From: Acheta domesticus
Taxonomy: Eukaryota > Arthropoda > Insecta > Orthoptera > Gryllidae
Assembly (NCBI GenBank): GCA_031308135.1
Contig: JAHLJT010000631.1
Span: 174,551,282 to 174,615,281, forward strand
Direction: 5' to 3'
DNA length: 64,000 nt
Shown here: positions 10,854 to 23,551 of the stretch, in pieces
How the letters are laid out: each line of letters starts with the position of its first letter
Position numbering within the stretch: position 1 is the first letter of the stretch
Translations under genes and position numbers: made by a program
The notes under the pieces: model-generated
Databases searched by the model: none
Told to the model about the DNA's origin: nothing
Seen by the model: only the letters and a program-made list of their open reading frames with translations

Positions 10854-11299
10854 TATATTTCTGGCGAGGCTCAAGTATGGCCTGGTAAGGCCTGTTCTTT
10901 CCCCTAACCACTAAAATATTTACATGTACAATAATTACAATTGTGGAGTTCGGGTGGAAACAATAGTAGCTGACATTTCAAGTTAATTACGAAAGTGCAA
11001 TGATCGTATTAGCTAATGGTATACGGTACAATGATCGTATTAGATCGTATTAGCTAATGTGCTGCACACAACTAATGAAACAAAGTATGAATATATTTTC
11101 ATTGGTAATTGTTGGACTCTAAAACTAAAAAGAGAGCCCATGTTTCTTATTTTCAAGAAGGATGTGGAATGTTAATAATTTTACTTTCGCAAAATGTCAG
11201 AATTTAATCCCTGCACCTGAATGTCTCAATTGTTGACAAATTACAAGAAGAAAGGAGGACATATTCTACATGTAAGTGTTTTACTATGTTTGTGGGAAA

Positions 11300-11700
11300 A
11301 CGGATGTTCACAATATTTTGCTTTCCCGACGCTAGCTGAACTGAGAAGCTCGTGGCATGCCACCGTGCCATGAAGCGTGCCACTGCCACCAGTAGGGGGC
11401 CTTGCCATCATTTCTCTATGGCATATTACTTGCTCCATGATTCCGCACCGAAAATTACATTTCGAAATCTTGAATACTTTAGAACATGTTGTCAAGGTCC
11501 ATGCCACGAGAAGGAGTTCCTAGCACGTGTGCCACGACGAAATCGCCCCTCCACGCAGTTCATCACGCCGCCACCAGACAACGCCATTACTATTGTAAAA
11601 CGGCACGGTTACTGCTAATAGTTTCTTTTCCCAACACTATTTGTGCAGAGAAGCTCGTGGCATGCTACGGTGCCACGAAGCGTGCCACTGCCACCAGTAG
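11300..11700. repeat. Direct duplication, 305-bp period, with a 53-bp conserved core
   Basis: The core starting GAGAAGCTCGTGGCATGC and ending CTGCCACCAGTAG occurs at 11343-11395 and 11648-11700 with a few substitutions. Weaker similarity extends upstream of each (TTTCCCGACGCTA against TTTCCCAACACTA). Between them, near 11500-11530, a part-copy with the inverse motif CCATGCCACGAGAAG appears. The unit is GC-richer than its surroundings and related in style to GCCACCATCGGG near 9119. It could be a satellite fragment or a duplicated transposon end. Confidence 0.7.
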
Positions 11701-13800
11701 AAGACCTTGACACCACTGGTTTAGAAGATATGAGGGTAACACTTAGTGATACACCCAGTAAATATTCACCAACTTTTGCATTTAAAAATAGTCAATCTTT
11801 GATTTTAATAGCACAACTCTATCCTCAGGATACAAGGATATCCGTATATCTTTGCATCTCATACTCACACGCTTGACGAAATATCGACTGTTTTCGATTG
11901 CAACTCCCTAGCAAAACGACAAAGACAATGTAGCAAAACAGGGATTCTCAACATTTTCCTTTCATCGATCCCCTTTAAGGGAGTGATTGCTTAATAGACC
12001 TCCCTTACGTCTTCCTTATAATATACAGCATCCATAATCATGCAAAATATTGCATATAAAAGTCTTAAAATAGCGTTCAATTTCGTATACCAATATTCCC
12101 TTAAATCTTTCTATTTTTCAATAATCGAAGATGCTTCCGCTTTCTAGTACCTGAATTATTATTTTAATCTTCATTAAAATGCCGTGGTCACAAAAAGTTG
12201 AGTGTTTTCTAAGACTGACCATAGCATTTCCTCCAGTATGTATTGTGAAGAGTACTTTGTTGCATGGTTCAGTATCTTTGTCAACGTATAATTATAATTT
12301 CTTGAGTTATCTAAACATCTAATTCCATAATTTCTAAGAAAAAAGATGAGTGAATTTGTAATTTATTATTATACTTTTTGTTGCTTTATGGCAAATAAGA
12401 GTTAATTAAGTTCATAGATATTTTTTTTAAAATTAATGGGATGTTGAATAAATTCTGTGGTGGCAGCAGATATCTTATGGTAATTCACCATGTGAAATAA
12501 GAATAATTGATTGTTAAGGATGAATATTCCTTTCTCATATTAATCAGATCTCGATTATACGAATAAGGCGCTGATTTAAAATTTCAAATTGATTAATAAC
12601 TCACTAATAAAGTAATAATTAATACTAACTAATGCACTTACTGATAATTAATTAACTCATATGTTTAGGTTATTAAGTTTATTATTGTTATTACGATTAC
12701 TATTAATTTAGTTACATTATTATTGAAATATAAAAAACTATTTAATAGTACATAATTATGAATTATATACTATTAATAATGTGGGGCTTATGTGCACGGG
12801 TTGTTTTATATAAGGAGTTGAGTGAAAAATAAAATGTGAAAGTAGTGCCGTATAGTGTTAAAACATTTAGTGCTGTAGAGTACTAAATCATTGTGTTATA
12901 CTTCAGAATAACTGTTAAGGATAGCCATGAATACTTATAATAGTTATTCTTACTATTATTTTTTACATAAATAACTTAAGTTTTTATACCATATGGCTTA
13001 CCTAAGATGCTGCCTTGAAATATCTCCTGACTAGATGCAGATATAGAGAAGCATATTTCACCAAAAAGATAGTATGTGAGGGACACCTAAGAAGTTGTTG
13101 ATATTATTCTAAAGCCATTTTTGTTGTTAGGATATCAACACAATTTCGATTTATTAAATGAAATCCCACAAATTTCTTTAGTCCTTGATATCAAGGATGA
13201 AACGACGAAGTTGTAAATATGCATTTTGCTGTGGTAGGTAACAAGTTTGAGAAGTGTTTTACGACACACACTGGCTATCTATATTACATTATCAGTAAGC
13301 TGCAGGTTTTGGAGAATTTCAGGTTATTCAGTGTATTTTGTAACTATGAATATTACTTACACTCCGATTTAAACACTTCGAGGTCATTTTTTTGTGTGTA
13401 TCATATTTGTTTTGTTTTTTGTTGTTCATTGCGTTCGTTTGGAGCCATATTATACTGTTATTTTGAAAGTTAAAACAGTCAGGATAGTCTACATCTGTTA
13501 GGTCTTACGTTTTCTACTCACTTATAATTCCCTGAAATAATCTTTAATAAGTTATCGATTCAACTTCATTCTGGCTATCAAGTTAGACCACAAGCAACAA
13601 AGGGATGCTGCATCTTTTAGTTGCAGTAAACAACCGAAGAAGCAAAGAAATCCCAAAGGCTTCCGGTTGATGCTGGCCTCTCTAGAGCCGGGTTGGTGCC
13701 CGTGCGGTATCGCATAGAAAGGGAGAGAAAGATCGCAGAATGTAGTAATAAATGAAATGCTTCACTCTCGACACAACCATCCAATGTTCCTGCTTCGTAC
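11701..13800. other. AT-rich region without a supported gene
   Basis: Very AT-rich with many TAAT-type runs between 12540 and 12780. A short block near 13668-13716 (GGCCTCTCTAGAGCC) resembles one near 15789-15803 (GGCCTCCCTAGAGCC), so both may be scraps of one repeat. Nothing else was found. Confidence 0.5.
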
Positions 13801-13809
13801 AGTCACGTT

Positions 13810-14254
13810 CGTCCAATTGGACGGGTATATCATGGTATTCAGTTGGTCCTATCATTACACTCACTGGCTAGATTACTCCGAATGACTATCTTGACATCCT
13901 CAACATTAAAAAGCTTACAAGGACTAACATATTGTATCCAAACACTCTCATATTCCATGATATTCGCCCATACACAGCAAAAAGGTCCAGGTGTAGTTTG
14001 TGAAGTATTAATATTTCATCTCCTTCCCTGGGCAGCAAACTCACCAGACCACAACTTAATAGAACCGTTATGGGGCGTTTTAGAGCAGACAGTGAGGGGC
14101 AGATTTCCAGCTAACAAAATCGTTGAAATTGGTGGATGTTTTGCTATAAGAATAAGAGAACTTTATGTTTGAAAATATTCAAACAATCTACAAATCCATT
14201 CCGCGACGAATTGCAGATATTCTAAAAGCAAATAGTGGTCCAACACCTTATTAA
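13810..14254 (+). pseudogene. Decayed Tc1-family transposase, C-terminal half
   Basis: Three frames together carry the end of a Tc1-like DDE transposase, the enzyme that cuts and pastes such elements. Near 13950-13985 one frame gives FHDIRPYTA, matching the family's HDNARPHTA box around the second catalytic Asp (codon 13959-13961). A second frame gives LPWAANSPDHNLIEPLWGVL with the catalytic Glu codon at 14062-14064. The Asp-to-Glu distance is 103 nt, against the 105 nt expected for DD34E, so a small indel explains the frame change. A third frame ends SIPRRIADILKANSGPTPY followed by a stop at 14252-14254, like the usual Tc1 C terminus. Stops and shifts make it non-functional. The N-terminal half was not found. 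Confidence 0.82.
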
Positions 14255-14499
14255 TAAATAAACATTTTTATATTCCATAAGCTCATATTATTTTATCCAT
14301 CTCCTGGACTTTAACAGACAAAAATCTTCTGTTAAACCTGCTAAACTGAACATAGATAATCAATGTTAACACTGTTAAGTAGAAAGATAACGAAATAAAC
14401 ATTTATTAATTGAAAGATGGATTGAATGATTAATGTTTCCGGCTACGTCAACTGCTGTGGTCATTAATCCCATTACTGTAGTAATTTTTAACGCCTGGA

Positions 14500-14978
14500 A
14501 ATGGTAATATTCTTCCCCCGCTGGATGGCGAGATTCGACGCTGACCTACGTCGGCCTTTTTTTTCGTCGCTCACTCCAGGAATTCTCACTCCAGGAACCT
14601 CCCTCCAGCGGGGCACCGCTCCAGCCGGCCCAAGCTCTAGCTCCCAACTGGTCTCTCTAAATGTGTAGTAGTGTAGTGCATAAAAATGTGTGTGTAAGGG
14701 GAGAGATTAGGGTGAGGAAGGGGAAAGAAAAATTGCCCGCAGTCCGTGGCCCGTTTGTTAGACTACTACTCCGGCATTCGCCAGGCATTGATCGGAGAAA
14801 CCACGGGAAAACTACCGATCAGAGAAGTCGTCCACTATAAATTTTCTCCAGACAGCGGCTGAATTCGATTTCGCTATGAAGATAGAATTGCAAATGCAGA
14901 AACGGGGGAACTCGAATTCTAGGACCAAAATCGCATCGGAGACAGCGACATTGCTGACTCTGAGCTACACTCAGTTCG
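14500..14978 (-). mobile_element. SINE family A, copy 3
   Basis: The minus strand shows the whole order: A box TAGCTCAGAG near 14961-14970, B box GAATTCGAGTTCCC near 14910-14923, TCGAATTCAGCCGCTGTCTG, GATCGGTAGTTTTCCCGTGG, GCGAATGCCGGAGTAGTAG, CGGGCCACGGACTGCGGGC, then ACACACATTTTTATGCACTACAC. The 3' section again carries a GC-rich inverted repeat, GCCCCGCTGG against CCAGCGGGGG. It is the best-preserved second example of the family and shows the tRNA-like head clearly. Confidence 0.85.
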
Positions 14979-17900
14979 AAATCAAGATACATTCGATGAA
15001 GAGGTTTAATTTCATTCCCAATAGAAAACTTAAAATCTGACTGATGTATTATTTTATTTTAGTGGATAATTTATTTCCTTTAATAGATGAAATGGGAATT
15101 AATATACAAGCCACATTAAGGGAAATAATTTTCAACTGACTTGTCAAAAAAGACTGTCATGGGTCAAGTACCCAGTGATGCACCGCCAATTCGGAGCAAT
15201 TTGTTCAATCCTTACTTTTAAATCTCGTAATATTTGCACTGGTCGCAGAGCCCGCGAACTTGATTAAGCTACGTTGACATACCCGCGACCTTGACATGCC
15301 CGCGCCAGTCCACACGACGTCCTGAACGAACGACGGCACATAAACGTTAATTCCATTAATTTTACGATTTTATTAAAACTTGTTATTTATACTATCAGAT
15401 CGTAAATAGCAACTGATAACTCATCTGCGATCACCTATATTTCATAAAAAGCAATTTTTTTGTAAAAAGCTCAAATTTCTTTCTAAACGAAAACACTTAG
15501 TGTTTTAAATACGTGAGTTACTGCAACTATCTTATTTTTCTGAAAGAAATCTTATCAGATCACTCAATTTTATTTGTCGCGTGAAAGAAACGCTGCAGTA
15601 TGGTTAACAGACAGCTCGTGAGTGTCTTTATTAGCACAGAGAGTAAAAATCAGTTGACTGTCGCCGTGCGACTGAAATCAGTTGACTGCCGCCGTGCGAG
15701 GTGAATGTAATCCGTTTCTAGCAGCGCTCATAAACCAAGATAGCTGTTCTCCGTGGGATGAATTCCCGAAAATATCACAGGTTAATGCGGGCCTCCCTAG
15801 AGCCCTGGGAATAATGCCCTTTCATACCGGACAGTAGCGAGATGGACAGGAGGGTTTCTGCGAGGACGCTTAGCAACCAGTAATCAGCAAAGCATGAGAT
15901 GACCTGTGAGCAGACCGATGTGGCGCGTGTGGTAATGGAGCATCTGCTCAATCAGACCTTTAGAACGGGGATGTAATGCTTTTGGAATGTTGTGAATTCG
16001 TGTATGCTGAAATGCTTTCAAACATGAAACCAGTACTGTCATTTCAAATACTTAAATAAATTTTTAGAAACATGTTCCTGATGTGTCGTTATAGTACATA
16101 CACTTAGTTTATACACTGTCCTTCCACGCATATATTTCACATTTTACACCCGTGCTCATATTCTCATTACAAAAATAGTTCCCATGTGGTTCGCCATTCA
16201 TTTCAACGCGTGAAGTATAAAGGCACGTCGATACATAAGAAATAAATAACAACAAACAAGTCAATTTTACTGCGTGTTTCTGAATTCAGTTTTTGAGAAA
16301 CCGACAGAACACAATCGAGATAATGTAGAGAGTTTCGCTCACTTCTGGTGTATAATTTTTGGTAGAAATAATACACAAATGTCAGTAGTAATTTGCATTC
16401 ATGGCTAAAAATTTGACGTGCTGCGACCAAACCCTTTACTACCTCTTCTATAACTGAGAGTCTGGCAAATACATTTTCCTTCTTCTTTATGAACTCTTTG
16501 GATAACTTCCGAGAAAGAGGAAATTGAATTAAGTTGCCCTATTAGGAAAACCGTCACATTAGAGAAGGTCGACTCCCAACGATTGGATTACAAGTAAATT
16601 TTTTTTAAATCACCTCCTGTTGTAAAACGGAGAGGAACTTAAGGCTGAGTTTTCAAAACACATTACTTCCTGTTACAAACCTATTTGGCGTAATAAAGTC
16701 TATTCATTCATATCTAATGAAGTATCAGGAGTATTTACATGAAATGAGATATTTTATAACACAGAATGGATATTGGCAAACTTGTTTAGCGACTTTGTTA
16801 TTAAACCATCCATATATATAAAGCTTCCTTGCTCGTATCCAAAAGTTATCGTTCATTCCTGCAATTCTAAAATATTGACTTGCATTTAGAGTGGTACTCA
16901 GAAGGTGGGGGGTAGTTGATTTCGCAGATCAAAAAATATATTTGTATTTGAAGGCATCATTGAAGCACCCACAGAAACATTGTCCGAAAATATTCAATAA
17001 CTGTTCGCAAGCAACTTCATTGAAACAATACTTCATTATTTTTATAATACTCCTGTACAGTATAATAACCTGTACTCACAGATAAGGAACCGAAACTTTA
17101 GTTTTGGAAGGAGCAAATAGGAAATTCTTCAATGTAATACTGGGAGAGGTGATTTGAACTTCATCCTTAAAAGTGGTAGTAGAATGTCTGTTTTTCTATT
17201 TCCTACGGTTTTCTCCTAGAGAATGTATGTTTTGCATTGTCAACCGCGCAAACTACAGAACTTGCACAATCTCCCATTGAATTAACACAGGCCGTGAGGT
17301 ATGTGTACACAAGACTCACTAAACGCTGCAAGCTCTTAACTCCTTACCACATTGCATAGCATTTCCATACAACCATCTCTCTTTATTCATCTTTCACGAC
17401 GTGGGAGGGACTATTATTAACAATAAATAACAAATATAAATTGTAGCTGTGACCAATTTGCATTCAAAATGCATTTAATAATTTCAATATACTATTTTAC
17501 CAATTTCAATATTCTATTGAAATTTCAATATTCAACTGAAATTGCTTAAAATAATATCAATTTGGTTGGACAATAATTGCTAAAAACACATTATTTCTTT
17601 GCATCTTTTACATGTTGGTCATCTCTGAACTGAATTCGTACACCTGTTACTTCCCAATGAATTTCTCTTTCACTCCACGAGTAACACAATTCAGGTCCCT
17701 AATTAATTTAGCATACCTTGCAGAATAAGGATTTCAAGGGGAACATGCCTTAAAATGTTCTTTGAAAGCAAGTAAAGGTGTTTTGAAAAAGTGATACCCT
17801 ACTTTTTTCATCATAGACTCTTTTGTAAAACATTTTAGCAGGAGCATTAAAAATATTATTTTCTAATTTTCAAAAAACCGTCCCAAAAATGCAATACAAA

Positions 17901-20376
17901 CGTAGGTATTTTACTTAAATTAGTTTTGGTTTTTATGCTTTGTTTATATTTCACCTTTAAAATACGTTTCTGACACATACCCACATACCTAACTTAGCCC
18001 TTAATACATACCGATGTCAGGTCAAAAATAAATATTTCAGTGATCATTGCAATCCGTTTTCACTTCCACGTTTTAATGAAACAGAAATAAGTTCAAAATT
18101 TGACATCCACGATTTTTAACTTCTCCGTTATCCGCACTCATAAATAATTACTAAAGCTCAGCATTTTGGAAGGTGGGATTATATTCATGAAACAAATTTT
18201 CGTTTTGTTTGTTTTGTGTCGATGAAAAAATATTTCTCTCTAGTTAACACGGATCGTGACATGCAGTGTCTGTTTTACACTGTCTATTTTACATTTTATA
18301 TGCCAGATATTTCCGACAGCAATTCAAATCCCTTTGGTGAAGTCATTAAAATGTCAAATCATTGAGTACTATAAGATACTTTTTCATTCAAAAACATTCT
18401 TAATTTCTCACAGCTTTGTTCTATGTAATATATGGTTTCTAACGATTTGCATAGGTCTCAGTAAATTATTTCAAAGCATGACTTACGCGACATTGTTTAT
18501 CTACCAACATCGAAATTTTATGGTACATATGCTCATATATCAAAATTAAAATTGATTTGTGAACGAACTACGAGACAACATTTTGGCATGACAACTTTCA
18601 AATTAGCCCAAATTGTTCAAAATGTGTGACATGCTCGGATTTTCGGCATATATTTGTTGGGGAAGAGAAGTACTTTAATGTGAGTATAGTACGATAGTGT
18701 AGTTCTGTCTTTAGGCTTCAAGCTCCAAAGAAATTATTTTTAGCGTCATTAGGGCGTGTTACAAGTTGAGCTGCGAACCTATTATTTCGAGCTGTTTAGT
18801 GTAATTAAGCAATCTTTAGCGTATAGTTCCATTATGCGGAGGCAGCATCATTTAAATATTTTCCTCGACAAAGGCTTTATTCACTATTTAAGAATGCACA
18901 TTCTCATTTTACAAACTAACTGGGGCGCATCAGCCTGTGCAGGTGTATAGATGAATTTAATTTAATGAAAATGGTTATGTGTTCTTTAGGATCATCTAAA
19001 TTAACAAATTATTATGTAATGACACACGACACTGTTGAAGATGCAGTCCAATATAAACCTTTCATAAGTTTTTCGTAATTCAGAACTGGTTTATAGACTT
19101 AACACAACGAGAGGAATATCTTGTCGGCCAACGTCCTTTAAGGATTTAGGAGTCAACTGTCCGTCAAGAACAATCGAAACAAATTATTTGTACCAACGGA
19201 TGGGATGTGAGTCCACTTCTTTCAAGAAAAGGTATTTCTTGTTCATGACTTTTTTATTATAACAACATAATTTCACGAATGTACTGAACACCACACGGCT
19301 GATAACCATTTCGTTTGGTTGTAAACCTCGGCTGTTGCCTCTGTTTGCAAACTTCAACTGCTTTTGTTATTTACTGCCTTTACTAATGGCGTTTATAACT
19401 ACTGATATATTTCTGTGAAAAATGAAAAAAAGACTGGTGCTTGCAAAGAAATAAAGTTCACAAACTCTCAAAAGGCGTCAAAAGGATCAAGGCTGAAAGA
19501 TAAAAGGAAACTGAGCGTAAAGCCGAATGGTGATGGGATCGCTGACTCCGGCCAATTAATGATGGTTGTTAACAAAACTTCTTTAAAAACGTCTTACCAC
19601 GATTTTTAAGCATAGAAAGTTTTTAATTACAATTGCATAAATAAATAATTTGCAAAACAAAACGAAAACATTATTAATCCTATTGTAGTTTTTAAAACAT
19701 AGTGACACTTTACCTACCAGAAATTCTATTTGTGTACAAAATATATTCCATTTAGTTAAAAATTATTTAAAGAAGTGTGAAAGATGTCTGTGACCTTTCT
19801 CACAAAGTACTCGCAATAAGAAAATTTAATTGATACACATCTATTGTAAGAATTATATCGATACATAGATGTACGTAGCTTCATGATACCGTATAGATCT
19901 TGCATGAAAATGTATGAACTCCTTTCGGTTGGTCAGTTTTTACAATTGTTAAATGAAAACGAAGGACAACGATTGCGTTTCAAACTGAACAAAAAAGGTC
20001 ACGAGGAGTCACATGTATATTTTTATTCATCATTCGAATATTTTTGTTGTCTGTAAATGGGTACAAAATACCTGTGAATTCAACGGCATCTCTCATGCGA
20101 GAGTGAACATGTGTAAAATACTCTTAACGCGCAGTGTAGAAGCTTAGCAAAAGTTGTCACATTCAAATGCATGCTCCGTTTTCTATTTGACCGAAATATC
20201 AAAAAATATGGCTTATATCTCGATTAACTGCTTATTGTTAATATATAAAACTTGAGTATTCGTGTTTGAAATATTGAAATTTATTGATAAATGCAATCAA
20301 GCTTCATTTACTATTACATTCATAGAAAATCAATTAAAAATATTCTGATGGACATATAGTCATCACTCATATATAT

Positions 20377-20378
<2 letters not shown>
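14979..20378. other. AT-rich region without a supported gene
   Basis: More than 5 kb with no conserved domain, no copy of the window's repeat families and no frame longer than about 100 codons. Small local structures include a 28-bp direct repeat (AAATCAGTTGACTG..CGCCGTGCGA) at about 15647 and 15675, and clustered ATTTCAATAT units near 17490-17540. The Lys-rich frame at 19415-19609 lacks an ATG and splice support. Confidence 0.5.

Positions 20379-20418
<40 letters not shown>
20379..20418. repeat. (AT)n microsatellite
   Basis: About 20 AT units, flanked by CTCATATATATGG on the left and ATATATGAG on the right, so the whole tract is part of a larger palindrome. Confidence 0.95.
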
Positions 20419-20421
<3 letters not shown>

Positions 20422-21613
20422 TAATATGTATTTTTCTGTTGTTTTTTATTTCTGATGGAGAAAATTTCAATTACATAAAAATCAAACTGATAGGAATTAG
20501 CATCGAATCTTGAAAAAACTAACAACGAACTACCATTCAACATAAGATGTATGAATATAGTTTTCGAACATGATATTAAGTTATTTCTACTTAAATTCTA
20601 TTTGCCAAGTATTCCAACAAATGGGTTCATAGGAAAATTTTGAAAAATATATTTTGCAATCAGATCAAATTTAATGGATGTTAGAACTAAGAACATAAAT
20701 AATGATTGACATGAATGAACATAAGATGGAACAATTATCTTGAAAATATTCTACATATTTCGTTCAATTTAAAGAATTAAAGATGTTTGTCAAAGATTTT
20801 AAAATCCTGCGCTCTAAGCTACAAGAACACAAAAAGTGGCAGAATAAGTTATTTTGTCTTGATGAACTAATTTTGGTAATTCCTTAGAATTTATTTCTTT
20901 AGAATTTTCTATTTTTACAAATAAACATTGCACTTATTATCAGTGTAATGAGAAAGAAACCCGCATTGTATTGGATGGATTTCAAATCCAAAAGTATCAT
21001 TGTCGAGGCCTCTTACTGTTACAAGATCATTAATAATTCTCTTAGCATCTTTCAAAATACAATTCTCTGCTTTTTGTCTAGATATTATTAACATTATGAT
21101 CAATATTATGCAACCCTTAAGCAGTATAATTTAAATTCAATACATTCTTTAAAAATTCCTTTATTTTCTTTGTGCTTCAATGAAAGTTATAGCAAAAGTG
21201 TAAGAAGAAAGTTTCCTTCTACCACTCGCAAGCTATGTAAACAAGCCTCATGTGATTATACCTCAATATGCAGCATGCAATTTTGACCTCTAAGGATTAG
21301 TAATGAGCTCTTTTTCAGAAGATTTAAATTTCCCGTAATCTGCCGCAGGAAAAAAACTATTAGCACTAGTAAGGTGTAGCTCTATTCTGGCTTGTTTTAC
21401 ACAATAACATTTTAAACAGTAACCCCTTTACAAAAGTGAAAATAAAACTGCGAACAGGTACATGAAAAAGTAAACATAACTTCTTGCAGTCAACATTTTT
21501 CTTCATTTCACTCTCATTGTGCATGTTGCTTGAATTACGTGTCTATGTTTTGCCGAATAAAAAGTGATATTTGCATTGTCGAAATCAGTTAATTCACTTA
21601 ATACAGACTCTCT

Positions 21614-21616
<3 letters not shown>

Positions 21617-21674
<58 letters not shown>
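21617..21674. repeat. (AC)n microsatellite
   Basis: About 29 uninterrupted AC units. The Cys-Val repeat proteins read from it are artefacts. Confidence 0.98.
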
Positions 21675-21678
<4 letters not shown>

Positions 21679-21978
21679 TAGCATAGAGACAGCACAAGTT
21701 GCAAATACAGTATGTTTGTAACACTTGTTACAGTGTTCCGACGTGTGAATAATAGAGTAACAACTGAAAGGTCAGCTGTATCAACGCAGGGGATAGATTT
21801 CACTGGGAAAACGTAGGTATTTTGATTGGAATTCCACCACCCTCGCAGATATTACCACCCCTATGGATGTGACTGGATTCTCTGCTGTAAATCCAGTCCC
21901 AGACTCCAACACTCACGCAACATATTGTTGTATTATTGAAGAATCAGCTGAATGTCGACTTCTTTTATCACTACTCAC

Positions 21979-22480
21979 CAGAATGCGCGCGAGCAGGCGG
22001 ATGAGTAAACAGGCGGGTAGGTGGCGGGGGAGGGGGGTGGCGGCGGACGGGCAGAGCGACGGCCGGCGGGCGCTCTAGGGGCGGCGTGGCGGGGCGGCGA
22101 CAGGGGCGGGCGCGTGGACGGTGGTTGTGGCGGCGGCGACGGTGGTGGTGGCGGGGGCGACGGCGCCACAGCGGGAGGCAGCGCGAGCGACGCCACCGAC
22201 GCGACGCGACGCGACGGCTGCAGGGCGCGAGAGCGACTGACGCAGCGGCCGCCGCCGCCACCGCCGCCGCCACCGCCGGCACCGCCACCACCGCCCGCCC
22301 ACGTGCGCGGGAACGCGCCGCCGCGCAACAGCGTCCTTCCCCGCCCCCGCCCCCGCGGTCGCCGCCGCCGCCACCACCCCCGCCCGCGCCCTTGCGCCCA
22401 GCCTGCCCCCTCCCATCCCCTCCCCTCCACGCCCCGCCGCGCCGCCCCCGCGCGCGCTCAGCCCACACACCACCTGCATT
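21979..22480 (-). promoter_or_regulatory. Strong CpG island, possible promoter and first exon of a minus-strand gene
   Basis: About 500 bp are extremely GC-rich and dense in CpG, inside a region that is otherwise AT-rich. Long open frames occur in several frames of both strands, as expected when stop codons (AT-rich) are rare, so they are not evidence of coding. Runs such as CCGCCGCCGCCACCGCC are low complexity. At the left edge the minus strand reads CATTCTG then GTGAGTAGT (exon end 21979, intron start 21978), a near-consensus 5' splice site directly after the island. This suggests a 5' untranslated exon transcribed leftward. No downstream exon was identified. A promoter used in the other direction is equally possible. 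Confidence 0.5.
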
Positions 22481-23419
22481 ACTGACGGAGGTGGAAGTGT
22501 AGTATCTGCATGCCTTTCGGCCTTCGGTTAGCTCAACGCGCTGCTTTAACGCGCCGTGCTACTCAAATATCGGCCGGAATCACGCGCGCCACTACTCGAT
22601 CTGCATACGTCAACATACGCATACGAAATAAAATGCAACGACTCTTCTTTTGCAAGAGCGCGCGGGCAAACCATCCCACCTCAGATTCAGGGAAAACGTC
22701 CATGCCCTTGTAGGTCAAAGGACGTAGGTCAAGCTGAGGAAATACCTGGGGTCACGTGCGTCAACCTCTGATATTAAGGTTGCACCTAGGCAACCGTTGC
22801 TACACAGATGCATACAATCTACACAGACAATTTGACTTTCGATGGCACTACATTTGAGCAAACTATTAGATCGAAAATGATAGGCGCGCAGGATATGAAT
22901 TGAGATAAAATGTTACATAAAGTAAATGTAAAATAAACAAGGTACTAATAGCCTGCCTGCTTTGCCGAGATCGCTGAGGATGAAAGTCAGAAGTTCAGAG
23001 GGCCGTGAACTCGAGTTGCAAGGCATGAACAAGGGCGTTTTATGCTTCATAATCATACCTTTGTATTCCTTAACCCTCGACTTAGCAGCAGTTTTCTCTC
23101 CAATATTTTCGAGGACTCGTCTTATGTTATTCGTAAGAATAAGTCTGGGCATCATGGAGGCACCAGGGCTGCTTGGGCGACAAAATATAATGCACTGCCA
23201 ACGATGGGAGGGCAAAATTGGGTAAAATAGATAAAATACTACGATGAAGTGGTGCAGGTACCATTTTTAGTTTTTCATCATTTTTCTTCTTTGAATACAC
23301 ACTATTAGACTGATTGAATATATTAATATGGAATATAGCTATATTTTTGTCCCTCCCTATGTAAATGGGCTTTTGCTCTAAAGGAAAATCAACATTTTAT
23401 TATTAGCATTTAGTGTTTA
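22481..23419. other. Mixed-composition stretch right of the CpG island
   Basis: GC-richer to about 22770, then AT-rich. The frame at 22962-23225 shows no recognisable domain. No feature supported. Confidence 0.45.
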
Positions 23420-23551
23420 TTATTATTATTATTATTATTATTAAGCATAGAAGCGTAGATTATTATTATTAAGCATATTATTATTATTATTATTAAGCAT
23501 AGAAGCGTAGATTATTATTATTAAGCATATTATTATTATTATTATTATTAT
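23420..23551. repeat. (ATT)n array with a 52-bp higher-order unit
   Basis: The motif AAGCATAGAAGCGTAGATT begins at 23443 and again at 23495, each followed by ATT runs and AAGCATATT. It is a microsatellite whose interruptions have been duplicated with it. Confidence 0.9.

Noticed and set aside
13219..13473. Cys/Phe/Tyr-rich 84-codon frame resembling a membrane protein
   Set aside because: Composition follows T-rich DNA; no homologous pattern.
19415..19609. Lys-rich 64-codon frame that could be an exon
   Set aside because: No ATG start, no convincing acceptor or donor at its ends, no recognised motif.
21503..21803. Cys-Val repeat proteins
   Set aside because: Direct translation of the (AC)n microsatellite.
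21971..22502. Several 130-165-codon frames rich in Arg, Gly, Pro and Ala on both strands
   Set aside because: They overlap each other in many frames and exist because stop codons are rare in very GC-rich DNA. No domain, no codon bias.
22505..22570. A-box-like TTAGCTCAACGCG suggesting a tRNA gene
   Set aside because: No B box and no cloverleaf pairing follow.
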